Positions 1 through 9,301 of a stretch of DNA of 64,000 nt are shown here, in pieces. The DNA is taken from NCBI GenBank assembly GCA_017465475.1, contig JAFTWC010000038.1, positions 1-64,000 on the forward strand. The letters are read 5' to 3'. How positions within the stretch are numbered: the stretch's first letter is position 1; the number at the start of each line of letters is the position of its first letter. The DNA is from Lachnospiraceae bacterium. Its GTDB lineage: Bacteria > Bacillota > Clostridia > Lachnospirales > Lachnospiraceae. The notes under the pieces were generated by a model that was not told the DNA's origin, did no database searches, and was given only the letters and a program-made list of their open reading frames with translations. The position numbers were made by a program, and so were the translations under genes.

Positions 1-1567
1 AGCCGTCGAACGCTCCGCCCTCCGGCATCTGCCAATCCCCTAAGTTTCCGAAGCCGCCGAACTCCCCTCCCTCCGGCATCTGCCAATCCCCGAAATTGCC
101 GAAGCCTCTGAACTCCTCTCCCTCCGGCATTTGCCAATCCCCAAAGTTTCCGAAACCGCCAAACCCACCGGCCATGCTTGTCAGATTTTCTCTCCAGCAA
201 GCATATTCCCGCTCGAATTCGGCGCTATAGTTCTCCGTCAATTGCTTTATGGTAGTTTTCATCCGGGCTACTAATCCCGCCTCTCCCATAAATAGTTCTT
301 CATACCGATCCTTTGCCATCTCCCGAAACCAGTCATATTCTCCCAATTTTTTCAGCAGATGATACACATATACCGTATCTTCCGCTTCCGTAAATCCCGT
401 AAAATTTCCGTAAGCCAGGTCGAAGTCCCATGGCGCGCCAAACTGAAGTTTTCCGCCTGCATCTTTATACAGATACATACTGCTGTAGTTATTGTCATAG
501 TCGTTTGCAAGAAGCTGTACCAAATACATATCCACCGCCGACGGTAAATCCACCAGTTCTTCCACCGCCTCTTTTGTCGCTACTTTATACACCGCATCAT
601 ATACCTGTATCATGTAATTTTTTATATATTCCATCTGTTCCCCGGAGCGGGCATCGCTTTTCACCACATAATAGGCCGCCTTTTCATCAAAGGAACGCTC
701 CATCAGCATTTGCATACTGTTATCTTTCTCACTTGCATATCCCGTTACCGCAAACCATGCTTCTCCTTCCGCGCCTTCCTCGGTTCGTCGGCTTAAATCC
801 GCCTCAAGTTCCAACAAATACCCGGTATCCACACAAGCCGGATCCGTAACTCCCGTTTCATCTATTGCAATACGGTGATTATCCACCTGGGTTTGCTCCG
901 CCAGCAAATACACACCGTTATATTCTCCGTTTATATACACCTCAACCAGTGTGCAATCCGTGGCATAAGAAATCCCGGACATACCGCTCGCCAGTTCATA
1001 TGTAACCAGATTCCGGAGAAGGGCAGGATCGTTAAACTCTGCCAAAAGTACCCAGCTTTTATGTGCCCCCTCCGACAACCCTAACACTTGCTGTTTTTCC
1101 TCAAACTTAATCCGATACGGTTTTTTCGCATACATTTGCGTACTGTTCCCCCGAATTCGGATTCCTGCCGTTGCCTTTATAACTTCGTACTCTTTCTCGC
1201 AATTCGTCACCGTCACATTACATCCTGTGTAGACTGTGTCATCTGTTATCTCACTTTCCTGCTCCGTTTCGATAAGTACAAGCGGCATTTTCCCGCAGAT
1301 AATATTCCGAAACATGTCATCCTTCTTTTCTGCCTCTTCCGGCGGATTTTGGTTTTCTTCCTCTTGCTTTTTTTCCGGTTCCTTTGTTTCCTGTGTGATT
1401 TCAGAATTTTCTATCTGTTGCGTTATTTCCTGTGGTTCTGCTTCCCTGGTAATTTCCGGTTCATTCCCCTTCCTTTGCTCTTTTCCACTTCCACACCCGG
1501 TCAACCCCAGTATCATGCCAACAACTCCCACAAAAAACACATTCTTCCACATTCCTCTTCTTTTCAT
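1..1567 (-). CDS. CotH-kinase-family lipoprotein, 3' end outside window
   Basis: The minus frame is open from an ATG at 1567 to the window edge (522 codons visible), so the C-terminus is missing. The start follows GGAAGGGG. The N-terminus is a lipoprotein signal: basic MKRRG, hydrophobic core, lipobox LTGC near residues 23-26. A Glu/Gln-rich linker follows. The body carries CotH-like motifs: RIRGNST with KKPYRIKF, and later DNNYSSMYLY and PWDFDLAYG. CotH proteins of Bacillus are spore-coat kinases, and relatives are often secreted and sometimes linked to cellulosomes. Here the lipobox suggests surface anchoring. The visible end consists of Gly/Phe-rich 17-residue repeats. Downstream neighbours are unknown, and the next upstream gene (xylB) is separated by a terminator. 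Family assignment is confident from the motifs; substrate is unknown. Confidence 0.85.
   Translation of the reverse strand, partial: MKRRGMWKNVFFVGVVGMILGLTGCGSGKEQRKGNEPEITREAEPQEITQQIENSEITQETKEPEKKQEEENQNPPEEAEKKDDMFRNIICGKMPLVLIETEQESEITDDTVYTGCNVTVTNCEKEYEVIKATAGIRIRGNSTQMYAKKPYRIKFEEKQQVLGLSEGAHKSWVLLAEFNDPALLRNLVTYELASGMSGISYATDCTLVEVYINGEYNGVYLLAEQTQVDNHRIAIDETGVTDPACVDTGYLLELEADLSRRTEEGAEGEAWFAVTGYASEKDNSMQMLMERSFDEKAAYYVVKSDARSGEQMEYIKNYMIQVYDAVYKVATKEAVEELVDLPSAVDMYLVQLLANDYDNNYSSMYLYKDAGGKLQFGAPWDFDLAYGNFTGFTEAEDTVYVYHLLKKLGEYDWFREMAKDRYEELFMGEAGLVARMKTTIKQLTENYSAEFEREYACWRENLTSMAGGFGGFGNFGDWQMPEGEEFRGFGNFGDWQMPEGGEFGGFGNLGDWQMPEGGAFDG
2..172 (-). repeat. 51-bp tandem repeat in the CotH-like gene
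   Basis: Three visible copies with an exact 51-bp period (CTCCGGCAT recurs at 20, 71 and 122) encode a 17-residue unit of the form GGFGNFGDWQMPEGGEF with small changes. The array continues past the left edge, so the copy number is unknown. In-frame tandem repeats of this kind are prone to copy-number change. Confidence 0.85.
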
Positions 1568-1647
1568 TCTTTCATTCCCCTTCCTGTGCAAATGGACATT
1601 TTTTCTGCACTATCTATTATGATATACCGAAAATGTGAAAATAATAT

Positions 1648-1680
1648 GAAAAAGGAGAATATCATTAATGATATTCTCCT
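1648..1680 (-). terminator. Rho-independent terminator of xylB
   Basis: A perfect 28-bp palindrome at 1653-1680 (arms AGGAGAATATCATT / AATGATATTCTCCT) is followed on the minus strand by TTTTTC. It lies 38 bases past the xylB stop codon. There is no T-run on the plus side, so it acts for the minus strand. Confidence 0.8.
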
Positions 1681-1717
1681 AATACTCTTCTATTCAACAA
1701 CTCACTTCAACATGAGG

Positions 1718-3193
1718 TTACACCGTAGCTACTGCATCAAAGCTGTCCTTTAATGCCGGATACAACTTCTTGAATACCTGATACTTCGCTTCGTACTTTG
1801 CTACAAGCTCCGGATCCGGCTCCGTGGTATCCACGACAGTAATGAACTTATCTGCTGCCTCTTCTACGGAAGCATACTCACCGCAACCTACTGCTGCAAG
1901 AATTGCACCGCCGTAGCCCGGGCCCTCTTCGCTGTTGATGATGTCTACCTTTACATTCATAATGTTGGCAAGCATCTTTCTCCAAAGCGGGCTCTTTGCG
2001 CCACCGCCGGTTGCACGGATACGATCAATCTTCACGCCGAGACTTCTTGCAATTTCAAGGGAATCACGAAGTGCGTAAGTAACACCCTCAAGCACTGCCT
2101 GCGTCATGTCTGCTCTGGTGGAATCCATGGTCAAACCAATGAAGCAACCTCTTGCGTTCGGGTTGTTGTGCGGAGTTCTTTCACCCATTAAGTACGGCAG
2201 ATAGTACACATGGTTCTCACCTAAGGTGGTGATAGCCTTCTGCTCCTCTGCATAATTCTTGGTTCCGATGATTTCGTCCATCCACCACTTATTGGAGGAT
2301 GCAGCGGAAAGCATGCAGCCCATCAAGTGGAACTTACCGTTTGCATGTGCAAACATATGTAATGCATTCTGATCATCTACTGCAAACTTATCGCATGCGA
2401 TAAATACCGTACCGGAGGTACCGAGAGAAACGATACACATACCATCCTTGGTGGTACCGGTACCGATTGCACCTGCAGCGTTATCACCTGCACCTGCGAT
2501 AATCTTTACATCGGTAGAGAATCCGAGACGCTCTGCCATAGCCGGGGTCAAGGTTCCTACTACTTCAAAGCTGTCATAAATCTTTGCAAGCTGCTCTTCC
2601 TTAATACCGCAAATTTCAAGCATTTCCTTGGACCAGCACTTATGCTCAACGTCCATAAGAAGCATACCGGCAGCATCGGAAGCATCGGTACAATGTACAC
2701 CGGAAAGAAGGTATGCCAGGTAATCCTTCGGAAGCATAATCTTCTTAATCTTTGCAAAGTTATCCGGCTCATTCTTCTTTACCCACAAAATCTTCGGAGC
2801 GGTAAAACCGGTCAAAGCCATGTTTGCGGTGTAAGAAGAAATCTTTTCACGACCGATGGTCTTATTTAAATAATCACACTCTTCCTGGGTTCTTCCGTCA
2901 TTCCAAAGGATCGCCGGACGAATTACCTTATCATTCTCATCTAAGATAACAAGACCGTGCATCTGGCCGCCGAAACTGATACCTGCAAGCTTACTCTTAT
3001 CAAGTCCGTCAAAAATCTCTGCAATACCGCTTTCAAAACCTGCAAACCAATCCTCCGGATTCTGCTCGGACCAGCCCGGCTTCGGGAAGGACAAACCATA
3101 CTCACGGCTTGCGGTCTTTACAATCTTACCGTCGCTTTCCATAAGAACAAGCTTCACGGAAGAAGTACCTAAATCTACGCCTAAATAATACAT
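1718..3193 (-). CDS. xylB: Xylulokinase (FGGY carbohydrate kinase)
   Basis: Phosphorylates D-xylulose to xylulose 5-phosphate with ATP, feeding pentose into the pentose phosphate pathway in the cytoplasm. The 491-residue length is typical. Visible motifs: phosphate-binding DLGTSS (residues 7-12), GGQMHG (75-80), WNDGRT (97-102), GAGDNAAG with the catalytic Asp at 237, SLGTSGTV (256-263), and ATGGGAKSPLW near 400. The ATG at 3193 is chosen because AGAAAGGAG sits 6 bases upstream; a longer frame to 3223 lacks a ribosome site. It is single-gene: own promoter upstream, terminator downstream. No xylose isomerase gene is in the window, but a GH43 enzyme at 38 kb could supply pentose. Other FGGY sugars cannot be strictly excluded. 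Confidence 0.93.
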   Translation of the reverse strand: MYYLGVDLGTSSVKLVLMESDGKIVKTASREYGLSFPKPGWSEQNPEDWFAGFESGIAEIFDGLDKSKLAGISFGGQMHGLVILDENDKVIRPAILWNDGRTQEECDYLNKTIGREKISSYTANMALTGFTAPKILWVKKNEPDNFAKIKKIMLPKDYLAYLLSGVHCTDASDAAGMLLMDVEHKCWSKEMLEICGIKEEQLAKIYDSFEVVGTLTPAMAERLGFSTDVKIIAGAGDNAAGAIGTGTTKDGMCIVSLGTSGTVFIACDKFAVDDQNALHMFAHANGKFHLMGCMLSAASSNKWWMDEIIGTKNYAEEQKAITTLGENHVYYLPYLMGERTPHNNPNARGCFIGLTMDSTRADMTQAVLEGVTYALRDSLEIARSLGVKIDRIRATGGGAKSPLWRKMLANIMNVKVDIINSEEGPGYGGAILAAVGCGEYASVEEAADKFITVVDTTEPDPELVAKYEAKYQVFKKLYPALKDSFDAVATV

Positions 3194-3243
3194 CTCAATC
3201 TCCTTTCTCTGCTCTTGCATCATTCCGTTTCACGCTCTGAAAA

Positions 3244-3261
3244 TTGCGAAAACAAACGCAA
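3244..3261 (-). promoter_or_regulatory. Candidate operator in the xylB leader
   Basis: TTGCGAAAACAAACGCAA is an 18-base inverted repeat (arms TTGCG/CGCAA) just downstream of the predicted xylB -10 box. Position and size fit a LacI- or cre-like repressor site; it only loosely matches the CcpA cre consensus. Inference only. Confidence 0.45.
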
Positions 3262-3276
3262 AGCACCTTAATTTTA

Positions 3277-3305
3277 ATCATATCAATGATGCAAAAAACT
3301 GTCAA
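3277..3305 (-). promoter_or_regulatory. xylB promoter
   Basis: Minus-strand TTGACA (3305-3300), 17-base spacer, TATGAT (3282-3277). Its -35 box overlaps the stop codon of the upstream MutS-family gene. Confidence 0.75.
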
Positions 3306-4900
3306 GCATTTTTATTTAACACTTCTTCAAACAGGTCCAAACCGTAACTGGTCAGTTCCGGCTCCTGCTCCACCATACGGAAGGTTCGGGTACCGTCTTC
3401 TTCTCTCTCTGCGGAAAGGAACAGGGCATGCTCCGGATGTTGTGCATAACAACTCTGGGCAAAGGCCATCAAGTGAGTTACCATCATCACCCGGATTCCT
3501 CTTTCATACAACGCTTTCGTAATATCCGCCGCAATAATGGAACCTTCTTTTTCCGTAGTGGTAGCAAAAGACTCATTCAAGAACAAAACAGAGTCTTTGG
3601 ACAAATTGTCCACAATTCGCTCCATTCTGCCCAACTCCTCGTCCAGACGACCGCTGTTCATGGCACTGTCCTCACGACGGGTAAAGTGGGTAAATACTTT
3701 GCCGTACAATCCGCTGGAAAAACTTTTAGCCGGAACATACAACCCGCACTGCAACATGATTTGCGCAATTCCGATACTTCGGAGATAGGTAGACTTACCG
3801 CCCTGATTTGCACCGGTAATCACAATCAGATGCTTATCATCCGCACATAGAGAATTATCCACCGGACACCGCAGGCTGTTAATGGCAAGACTCAGTTCCA
3901 CAAGCCCTTCAAACCGGATATCCTTTCTGTCCGTCACTTCCGGAAAACAAACATCCACATTCATTCGTTTCATTCTGCGATGCAGATTCGCTGCTCCCAT
4001 TAAAAATGCCGCCTGGGAATACAGTTTCTGGAAAAAGACTTCCTGCTCTTCCAAAAAGCTTTGGAAATGACGCATCACTCCACCCAATGTCGCATTTTTA
4101 ATATCACTGATATCCTGCCACAAATTCTGATTTTCCCCTTCAAACACCAGCTCTTCCACTGTAAACAAGCTTTGGCAAAACTTTCCGAACCGTTTTGCGG
4201 CCTTTTTTAAGAATGTCAGCCGGATTTTATTGGACACCCAAATATTGGTCAATGTCAGGTTGCTCATAAAAAGGCCCGGTCCCAGGGATGCGGACACATC
4301 AATAATACCGTCTAAGGTAGAGGAACGCAGATCCCGTACCACCTTTTCCAAAAGTCCCATAAAATCCGGTGAGTACTCTTCAAAGAATTGATCTTTAAAC
4401 GCCTGCATTTCTTCCGTTACAAAATGCTCTCCCCAGCGGTCTAACGTGGCACTGACCCTGTTCAGATGATATATAAGCCGCTCCAGATATTCGATATTAG
4501 CCACATTCCGTCTGCCAAGGTCACTACCGCTTCCGTATCCCTGCTTCTTTCTTGCCATGGCATACTTATTAATGTCCTCTACCGCAGACTTAATATTCCG
4601 GTAGAACTCTTCCATACGGTCATAATTGGAGATTGCTTCCTTTACCATTTGCTGTCTGTAATGCACTTCTTCCGGTGTTGCTAACGGTGTCAGCATGACA
4701 CGTTTCATCATATCCATAATTTCATTGCTGCGCTCTTGTGCAACCTGCACGGTTTTCCCTGCTTCTGCCTCCTCGTCGTAAAGCGACGCTGCCGCACGAA
4801 ACAAAATATGTAAATTCAAATCTTTGACAATCTCTTCCCTGTCAAAATAGGTTCTGTCTTTTCCCCATTCCCTATCCGGATATAACAACGTTACCTTCAT
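3302..4900 (-). CDS. MutS-family ATPase, second of a pair
   Basis: A 532-residue protein with the ATPase domain of MutS at its C-terminus: P-loop TGANQGGKST (about 362-371), Walker B strand SVLFLNES (NE at 442-443), and switch MMVTH (TH at 475-476). The N-terminal half is helical, resembling MutS core/lever regions; I see no mismatch-recognition domain with the F-x-E motif. The start at 4900 is 1 base after the upstream gene's stop and has GAGGGGGG before it, so the two genes are coupled. The usual MutS Walker B DE is NE here. Function is unknown; it should not be called MutS proper. It may pair with its neighbour as a heterodimer (inference). A longer frame to 4984 runs into the neighbouring gene and is not used. 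Confidence 0.8.
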   Translation of the reverse strand: MKVTLLYPDREWGKDRTYFDREEIVKDLNLHILFRAAASLYDEEAEAGKTVQVAQERSNEIMDMMKRVMLTPLATPEEVHYRQQMVKEAISNYDRMEEFYRNIKSAVEDINKYAMARKKQGYGSGSDLGRRNVANIEYLERLIYHLNRVSATLDRWGEHFVTEEMQAFKDQFFEEYSPDFMGLLEKVVRDLRSSTLDGIIDVSASLGPGLFMSNLTLTNIWVSNKIRLTFLKKAAKRFGKFCQSLFTVEELVFEGENQNLWQDISDIKNATLGGVMRHFQSFLEEQEVFFQKLYSQAAFLMGAANLHRRMKRMNVDVCFPEVTDRKDIRFEGLVELSLAINSLRCPVDNSLCADDKHLIVITGANQGGKSTYLRSIGIAQIMLQCGLYVPAKSFSSGLYGKVFTHFTRREDSAMNSGRLDEELGRMERIVDNLSKDSVLFLNESFATTTEKEGSIIAADITKALYERGIRVMMVTHLMAFAQSCYAQHPEHALFLSAEREEDGTRTFRMVEQEPELTSYGLDLFEEVLNKNA

Positions 4901-4901
4901 C

Positions 4902-6461
4902 TTACAATCCCCCCTCGTCCAAACGCTTGCACAATTCGTCGTAACCCAGGCGATGCTTATCCACAATATCTCCCGCATAGCCAATGCCTTCCGCTTCTTT
5001 TCTTACCACGCGGAAGGTACGTTTTTTATGGTCTTGCTCATCTGCCAGCGCCACGAGACTAACCACATCGTTCCCCGCTTTTGTCAGTTCCGCAATGTGG
5101 GTCACATATACTCCCAGGCATCCCTGATCCGCAAAATGACGAATCACTTTTTGTCCCATAACAAAGGCATCGTAAGTAGCCGCCGTAGTAAACAATTCAT
5201 TTAAAACAACAAAGCTGTTTCCCTCAATTTCCTGCATCATCGGTTTTAAACGCACAAGCTCTTCTTTTAGTTTTCCCCTACCGCTTTCCAAGCTTTCTTC
5301 CACGGAAAAGTGGGTCAACAGGTTGTCAAAAAACGGAAGCACCGCCGATTCTGCCGGCACGGTAAATCCCATCATAGCAAAGTACACTAACTGTCCCAGG
5401 CTTCGTGCAAAGGTGGTTTTTCCGCCCTGATTCGGTCCGGTCACAATAAAGAAACGCTCTCCTTCCCGATACTGTACGGAATTACTGACTACTTCCAAAT
5501 CCGCCCAACGGTTCTTCCGTGCCAATGCCAAATCGTACAGTTCATGAGCCACAAAAGCACTACCGTCTTTTTGCACCTTCGGTTCACTGAACACACAACC
5601 ATGAGCTTCCATATCCTTTTGAAACATGGAAAAGGTCAGATAGTATTGCAGTTCTTCCTCAATCCGGTACACCTCCACCTCAATCATCTTGTCAAACTTT
5701 TTATAAAACTGTTCCAGTGCCTTAAAAAACTCCGGTCTGGATTTCCGATACATTCGGAGAATCTCTGTTTCCAAGTATCCCAACTGTTCATTGTTCACAA
5801 AAGGACTGGCAATCAAATAATCATAGGGAATCCCATCCGCATTGGTACGTTCGGAAAACTTCTGAGGAAACAGTTTTTTCAAATGGTCAAAGTAATACTC
5901 TTCCCTCTGTCTGGCACGGACTTTTAAATTCGTACCGTCCATGCTGAGCTCAAACTGAAGTCCCGATAACATTCCTTTTATTTTTTCTTTCTCCTTGCGG
6001 CACTCTTCCCATACAGAAGTCCCGCAAAGCTCTTCCACAAAGGTCAACAATCCTGCAAGACCTTTGGATTCCGGCTTTGCTTCCACAAGAGTCTCACGTA
6101 ACAAATCCACACCGTCCGTAAATTCACTGACCGCATTGAACCAGTACATCTGATACTGTTGCTTTTGTTCCGCGCCTTTATGACGTTCCAAGTACTGTCT
6201 TGTTTCCCGCATTTTTCTTGAAAACAGGTCAAACTGCTTTTCCAAATGCTTTCCTCTGATTTCCCGATAAATTTCCTGGCGGTAACATACCGTCTCGAAA
6301 TCTTTCGGAAGACGAAAGAACATTTTCCGGATATCATACTCATCTGCGTTATTCTGTAATTCCTTGACAATCTGATTCAGATTAAGATCAAGAAAAAAAT
6401 CCGGCATTCCTATGATTTCCTGCTGTTCCGTAAACTCACGTTCCAATAAACCCGAATACAT
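4902..6461 (-). CDS. MutS-family ATPase, first of a pair
   Basis: A 519-residue protein of the same family as the following gene. P-loop TGPNQGGKTT at about 341-350, Walker B FVVLNELF (NE at 421-422), TH switch at 453-454, and the loop LFTTAATYD where MutS has its GRGTS region. The N-terminal 330 residues are mostly helical with many charged residues and no recognised mismatch-binding domain. The ATG at 6461 follows GGGAGGT; the longer frame to 6533 has no ribosome site. It heads a two-gene operon. Paralogue divergence with conserved ATPase motifs suggests an asymmetric pair. Role in DNA repair, recombination or RNA metabolism cannot be told from sequence. Confidence 0.8.
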   Translation of the reverse strand: MYSGLLEREFTEQQEIIGMPDFFLDLNLNQIVKELQNNADEYDIRKMFFRLPKDFETVCYRQEIYREIRGKHLEKQFDLFSRKMRETRQYLERHKGAEQKQQYQMYWFNAVSEFTDGVDLLRETLVEAKPESKGLAGLLTFVEELCGTSVWEECRKEKEKIKGMLSGLQFELSMDGTNLKVRARQREEYYFDHLKKLFPQKFSERTNADGIPYDYLIASPFVNNEQLGYLETEILRMYRKSRPEFFKALEQFYKKFDKMIEVEVYRIEEELQYYLTFSMFQKDMEAHGCVFSEPKVQKDGSAFVAHELYDLALARKNRWADLEVVSNSVQYREGERFFIVTGPNQGGKTTFARSLGQLVYFAMMGFTVPAESAVLPFFDNLLTHFSVEESLESGRGKLKEELVRLKPMMQEIEGNSFVVLNELFTTAATYDAFVMGQKVIRHFADQGCLGVYVTHIAELTKAGNDVVSLVALADEQDHKKRTFRVVRKEAEGIGYAGDIVDKHRLGYDELCKRLDEGGL

Positions 6462-6607
6462 AAATACCTCCCAAACACACGATTTTCTTACTCTTTTAGT
6501 ATAATTTTTCTTCGTTTCCGTGTCAATAAACATGGCAACATATTAACAATCTATTTAATTTTTAGACATATTTAAATTTTTACACACGATTCCCTGTTTT
6601 CCGGCAA

Positions 6608-9127
6608 TCACTTATCCGATCCTTCCCAGAACTCTTCTAAGGATTGTTTCAACCCGGATAATGTCACCGGCTCATACGGGAACCACTCCTTTGGAAACAA
6701 AGACGTATACTGCGCACCGGCAAACCGGTCATCCAACAAAAGAATGGCGCCTTTATCTTCCGTGGTACGAATCACTCGTCCGGCTGCCTGCTGTACTTTA
6801 TTCATTCCCGGATACAGATATGCGCAGGAAAAACCGTCTGTTCCTTCCTTTTCATCATAATATCTGCGGAACAGTTCCCGTTCCTCGCACACTAACGGCA
6901 ATCCGGTTCCTACAATTACGGCTCCGATTAAACGCTCTCCTTTTAAATCAATCCCTTCACCGAAAATTCCTCCCAACACACAAAGACCGATGTGAGTTTC
7001 TGTGGTATCTTCGGTAAACTGTTGTAAGAACTCTTCCCGCTCCGTTTCCGTCATATTGGTTTTCTGCTTATGCACCCTGTCAAACGGTCCGATTTTTTCC
7101 TCCAGAATGTTCGCCACATCCTGCATCATCCGGTAAGAAGAGAAGAATACAAAATAGTTTCCTTTTTTTGCTGCCGCAAAGGTCAAAATGTACTCTGCTG
7201 CCTTCTCATACATTTTTCTGCCACGATTTACATAACGGAAGTTCACATCATATCCCACATACACCTGCCGTTGTTCCTTGGAAAAAGGGGACGGAATATA
7301 AATGGCATAGTCTTCCTCCGTGCCGCCAAGTTCCTCCATATAGTATCGCACCGGAAGCAATGTAGCAGAAAAGAATACCGCGCTTTTTCCTTTTTTCAAT
7401 TGTTCTCCCAAGGCTCTTGCCGGTTGCATACACTGCACTCTGACATAAAAAGAACCGTCCTCTCCGTAGGAGGCATAGTAACGATAATCCGTATCGGAAA
7501 AATCATACATCGCCAGGAAATGCCGTGCTTCAAAATATAGGTTTAGTACCGTCTCTCGTTCCTCTTTCGAACGTTTTTCATCTTTTAGATACTCTTCACA
7601 TTCTGTCATTAACCGGGTTAACACCAGGGACAAACCACCGAATTCCGTATATTCTTTAAACGAATCGCACTCTCTTTTTAAGCGAAGCAGTTCTTTGTTG
7701 CATGCTTCCAGACGTTTCACAAGCTTCGGCATTTGTTTCCCCAACACTCTCTTTACACTCAAAAACTCTTCCTTCCACAGGGTAGCACTATACATTTCTC
7801 TGGCCCGTTCCGGAAGATTATGTGCTTCATCAATTAAAAATACATAGGGATTTTTCCCATCTCCCGAGAAAAATCGTTTTAGTGCCACCGTCGGATCAAA
7901 CACATAATTGTAATCACAAATCACCGCATCCGCCCACAACGTCAAATCAAGGCAAAATTCAAAAGGACACACCATATGCTTTTCCGCATATCGTTCAATC
8001 AACTCCCGGGTAATGTTAGTTTCACTTGTAAGCATATCATACAGTGCGTCGTTCACTCGGTCAAAATGTCCTTTTGCCCGCGGGCAGGAAAAGGGATTGC
8101 ACTCCGTTTTTTCCAATACACAGATTTTCTCTTTTGCCGTAATGGTTACTGTTTTAAAAAGTAATCCGTGACCGGAAAGAATCGAAAAGGTTTCCTCCGC
8201 TACGGTGCGTACAATGGTCTTTGCCGTAAGATAAAATAGCTTTTCCGTAATTCCCTCTCCTACCGCTTTTACCGCCGGAAATACGGTTGATATGGTCTTT
8301 CCCACACCGGTAGGTGCCATGGCAAACAGCTTTTTCTCTCTTAATATCGAGCGATAAACTCCTGCCGTAAAATCTTTCTGACCTTCCCTGTAGGCGAAAG
8401 GAAATCGGAGTTCTTTTGCAGATGCATTACGTTGTTTCTTCCACCTGCGCTCCCATACCGCCCATTTTGCATACTCTTTTATCAATGCCTCAAACCACCC
8501 GGTCAGTTCCTCGACCGAAAGTTCTTCCTTAAAATGCTTAATACTCTCGTTTTCTATATTACAGTAGGTCAGTTGAATGCCGAAGGTGTCGTTACCTGCT
8601 GTTTGTACTTTCGTTTCATCTGCCGGCTCCGGTTCTGTGCCGTCTTGTTGCAGCATTTCCGTTCCTTCCATGGCACCCAACTTTTCTTCTTTTACGCCAA
8701 GCATATAAGCATAGCATCTCGCCTGAGCCAGATGCACCTGCTCTGCCGTTTCCAGATGCATCACATCACGGTAGGTACATTTAATCTCATCTATCACAAA
8801 GCTGTCGTCGGAATTTCGAATTACACCGTCTGCACGTCCTTCCACCACAAGAAGAAATTTTTCCTCTCCGTCCGCCAACGGAATCTCAATAGAAAGCGGT
8901 ACCTCCGCCGTATAATTGCTTCCCATACTTTTCTGTATTTTCCGGTGCAACCGGCTGCCCGCCTGCATGGCATCTGCATCCATTCGTCCGCTACCGCTTT
9001 CCAAATCTCCGGAACGCATAATAAATTCCACCAGAGTACGTACGGATACCTTTACCTTATCCGACGCCTGCACTTTTTCTTTCTTTTCATCCTCGTCCTG
9101 TTGCTTCTCCTTCTGCTTCTTTGCCAA
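6608..9127 (-). CDS. Fe-S superfamily 2 helicase (DinG/XPD type) with N-terminal nuclease-like domain
   Basis: About 839 residues. After a charged Lys/Glu/Gln N-terminus, residues 35-145 resemble a PD-(D/E)XK nuclease (RADG near 100, then VIDEIKC with E114 and K116). The helicase part starts near 245: Walker A APTGVGKT (about 272-279), a Cys cluster typical of the XPD/DinG 4Fe-4S domain (C336, C343, C348, C387, C392), DEAH at 433-436, and a C-terminal helicase motor ending in QQAAGRVIRT. Such proteins unwind DNA 5'-3'. Start: a GTG at 9136 lies inside the AAAGGAGGTG ribosome site, so the TTG at 9127, 8 bases beyond AAAGGAGG, is the better start. It stands alone. Nuclease activity is inferred from motifs only. 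Confidence 0.88.
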   Translation of the reverse strand: MAKKQKEKQQDEDEKKEKVQASDKVKVSVRTLVEFIMRSGDLESGSGRMDADAMQAGSRLHRKIQKSMGSNYTAEVPLSIEIPLADGEEKFLLVVEGRADGVIRNSDDSFVIDEIKCTYRDVMHLETAEQVHLAQARCYAYMLGVKEEKLGAMEGTEMLQQDGTEPEPADETKVQTAGNDTFGIQLTYCNIENESIKHFKEELSVEELTGWFEALIKEYAKWAVWERRWKKQRNASAKELRFPFAYREGQKDFTAGVYRSILREKKLFAMAPTGVGKTISTVFPAVKAVGEGITEKLFYLTAKTIVRTVAEETFSILSGHGLLFKTVTITAKEKICVLEKTECNPFSCPRAKGHFDRVNDALYDMLTSETNITRELIERYAEKHMVCPFEFCLDLTLWADAVICDYNYVFDPTVALKRFFSGDGKNPYVFLIDEAHNLPERAREMYSATLWKEEFLSVKRVLGKQMPKLVKRLEACNKELLRLKRECDSFKEYTEFGGLSLVLTRLMTECEEYLKDEKRSKEERETVLNLYFEARHFLAMYDFSDTDYRYYASYGEDGSFYVRVQCMQPARALGEQLKKGKSAVFFSATLLPVRYYMEELGGTEEDYAIYIPSPFSKEQRQVYVGYDVNFRYVNRGRKMYEKAAEYILTFAAAKKGNYFVFFSSYRMMQDVANILEEKIGPFDRVHKQKTNMTETEREEFLQQFTEDTTETHIGLCVLGGIFGEGIDLKGERLIGAVIVGTGLPLVCEERELFRRYYDEKEGTDGFSCAYLYPGMNKVQQAAGRVIRTTEDKGAILLLDDRFAGAQYTSLFPKEWFPYEPVTLSGLKQSLEEFWEGSDK

Positions 9128-9188
9128 CCGGTTCACCTCCTTTTTGCTTTGTAGCTATTATACCATAGGATAGTGAAGAACGAAAGCA

Positions 9189-9220
9189 AGAAAAAGGAGC
9201 AGTGCACATGCACCGCTCCT
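9189..9220 (-). terminator. Terminator of the nfeD-flotillin operon
   Basis: Minus strand: AGGAGCGGTGCA / TGCACTGCTCCT hairpin (9195-9220, one G-T pair) followed by TTTTTCTT. It is 81 bases past the flotillin stop codon. Confidence 0.8.
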
Positions 9221-9301
9221 CTTCCCTCCCTTATTCTTTGTCTCATTCCCAACTATCATACGTTACTCTAACGCCCAAACCCGTTTCAATTATTTAATGC
9301 A

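Noticed and set aside
1088-1753. 221-codon plus-strand frame at the left end
   Set aside because: It is antisense to the CotH-like gene and runs through the xylB terminator; the composition is hydrophobic shadow.
8432-9154. 240-codon plus-strand frame opposite the helicase gene
   Set aside because: Low-complexity Leu/Phe/Cys-rich translation, antisense to a well-supported gene, no start signal.
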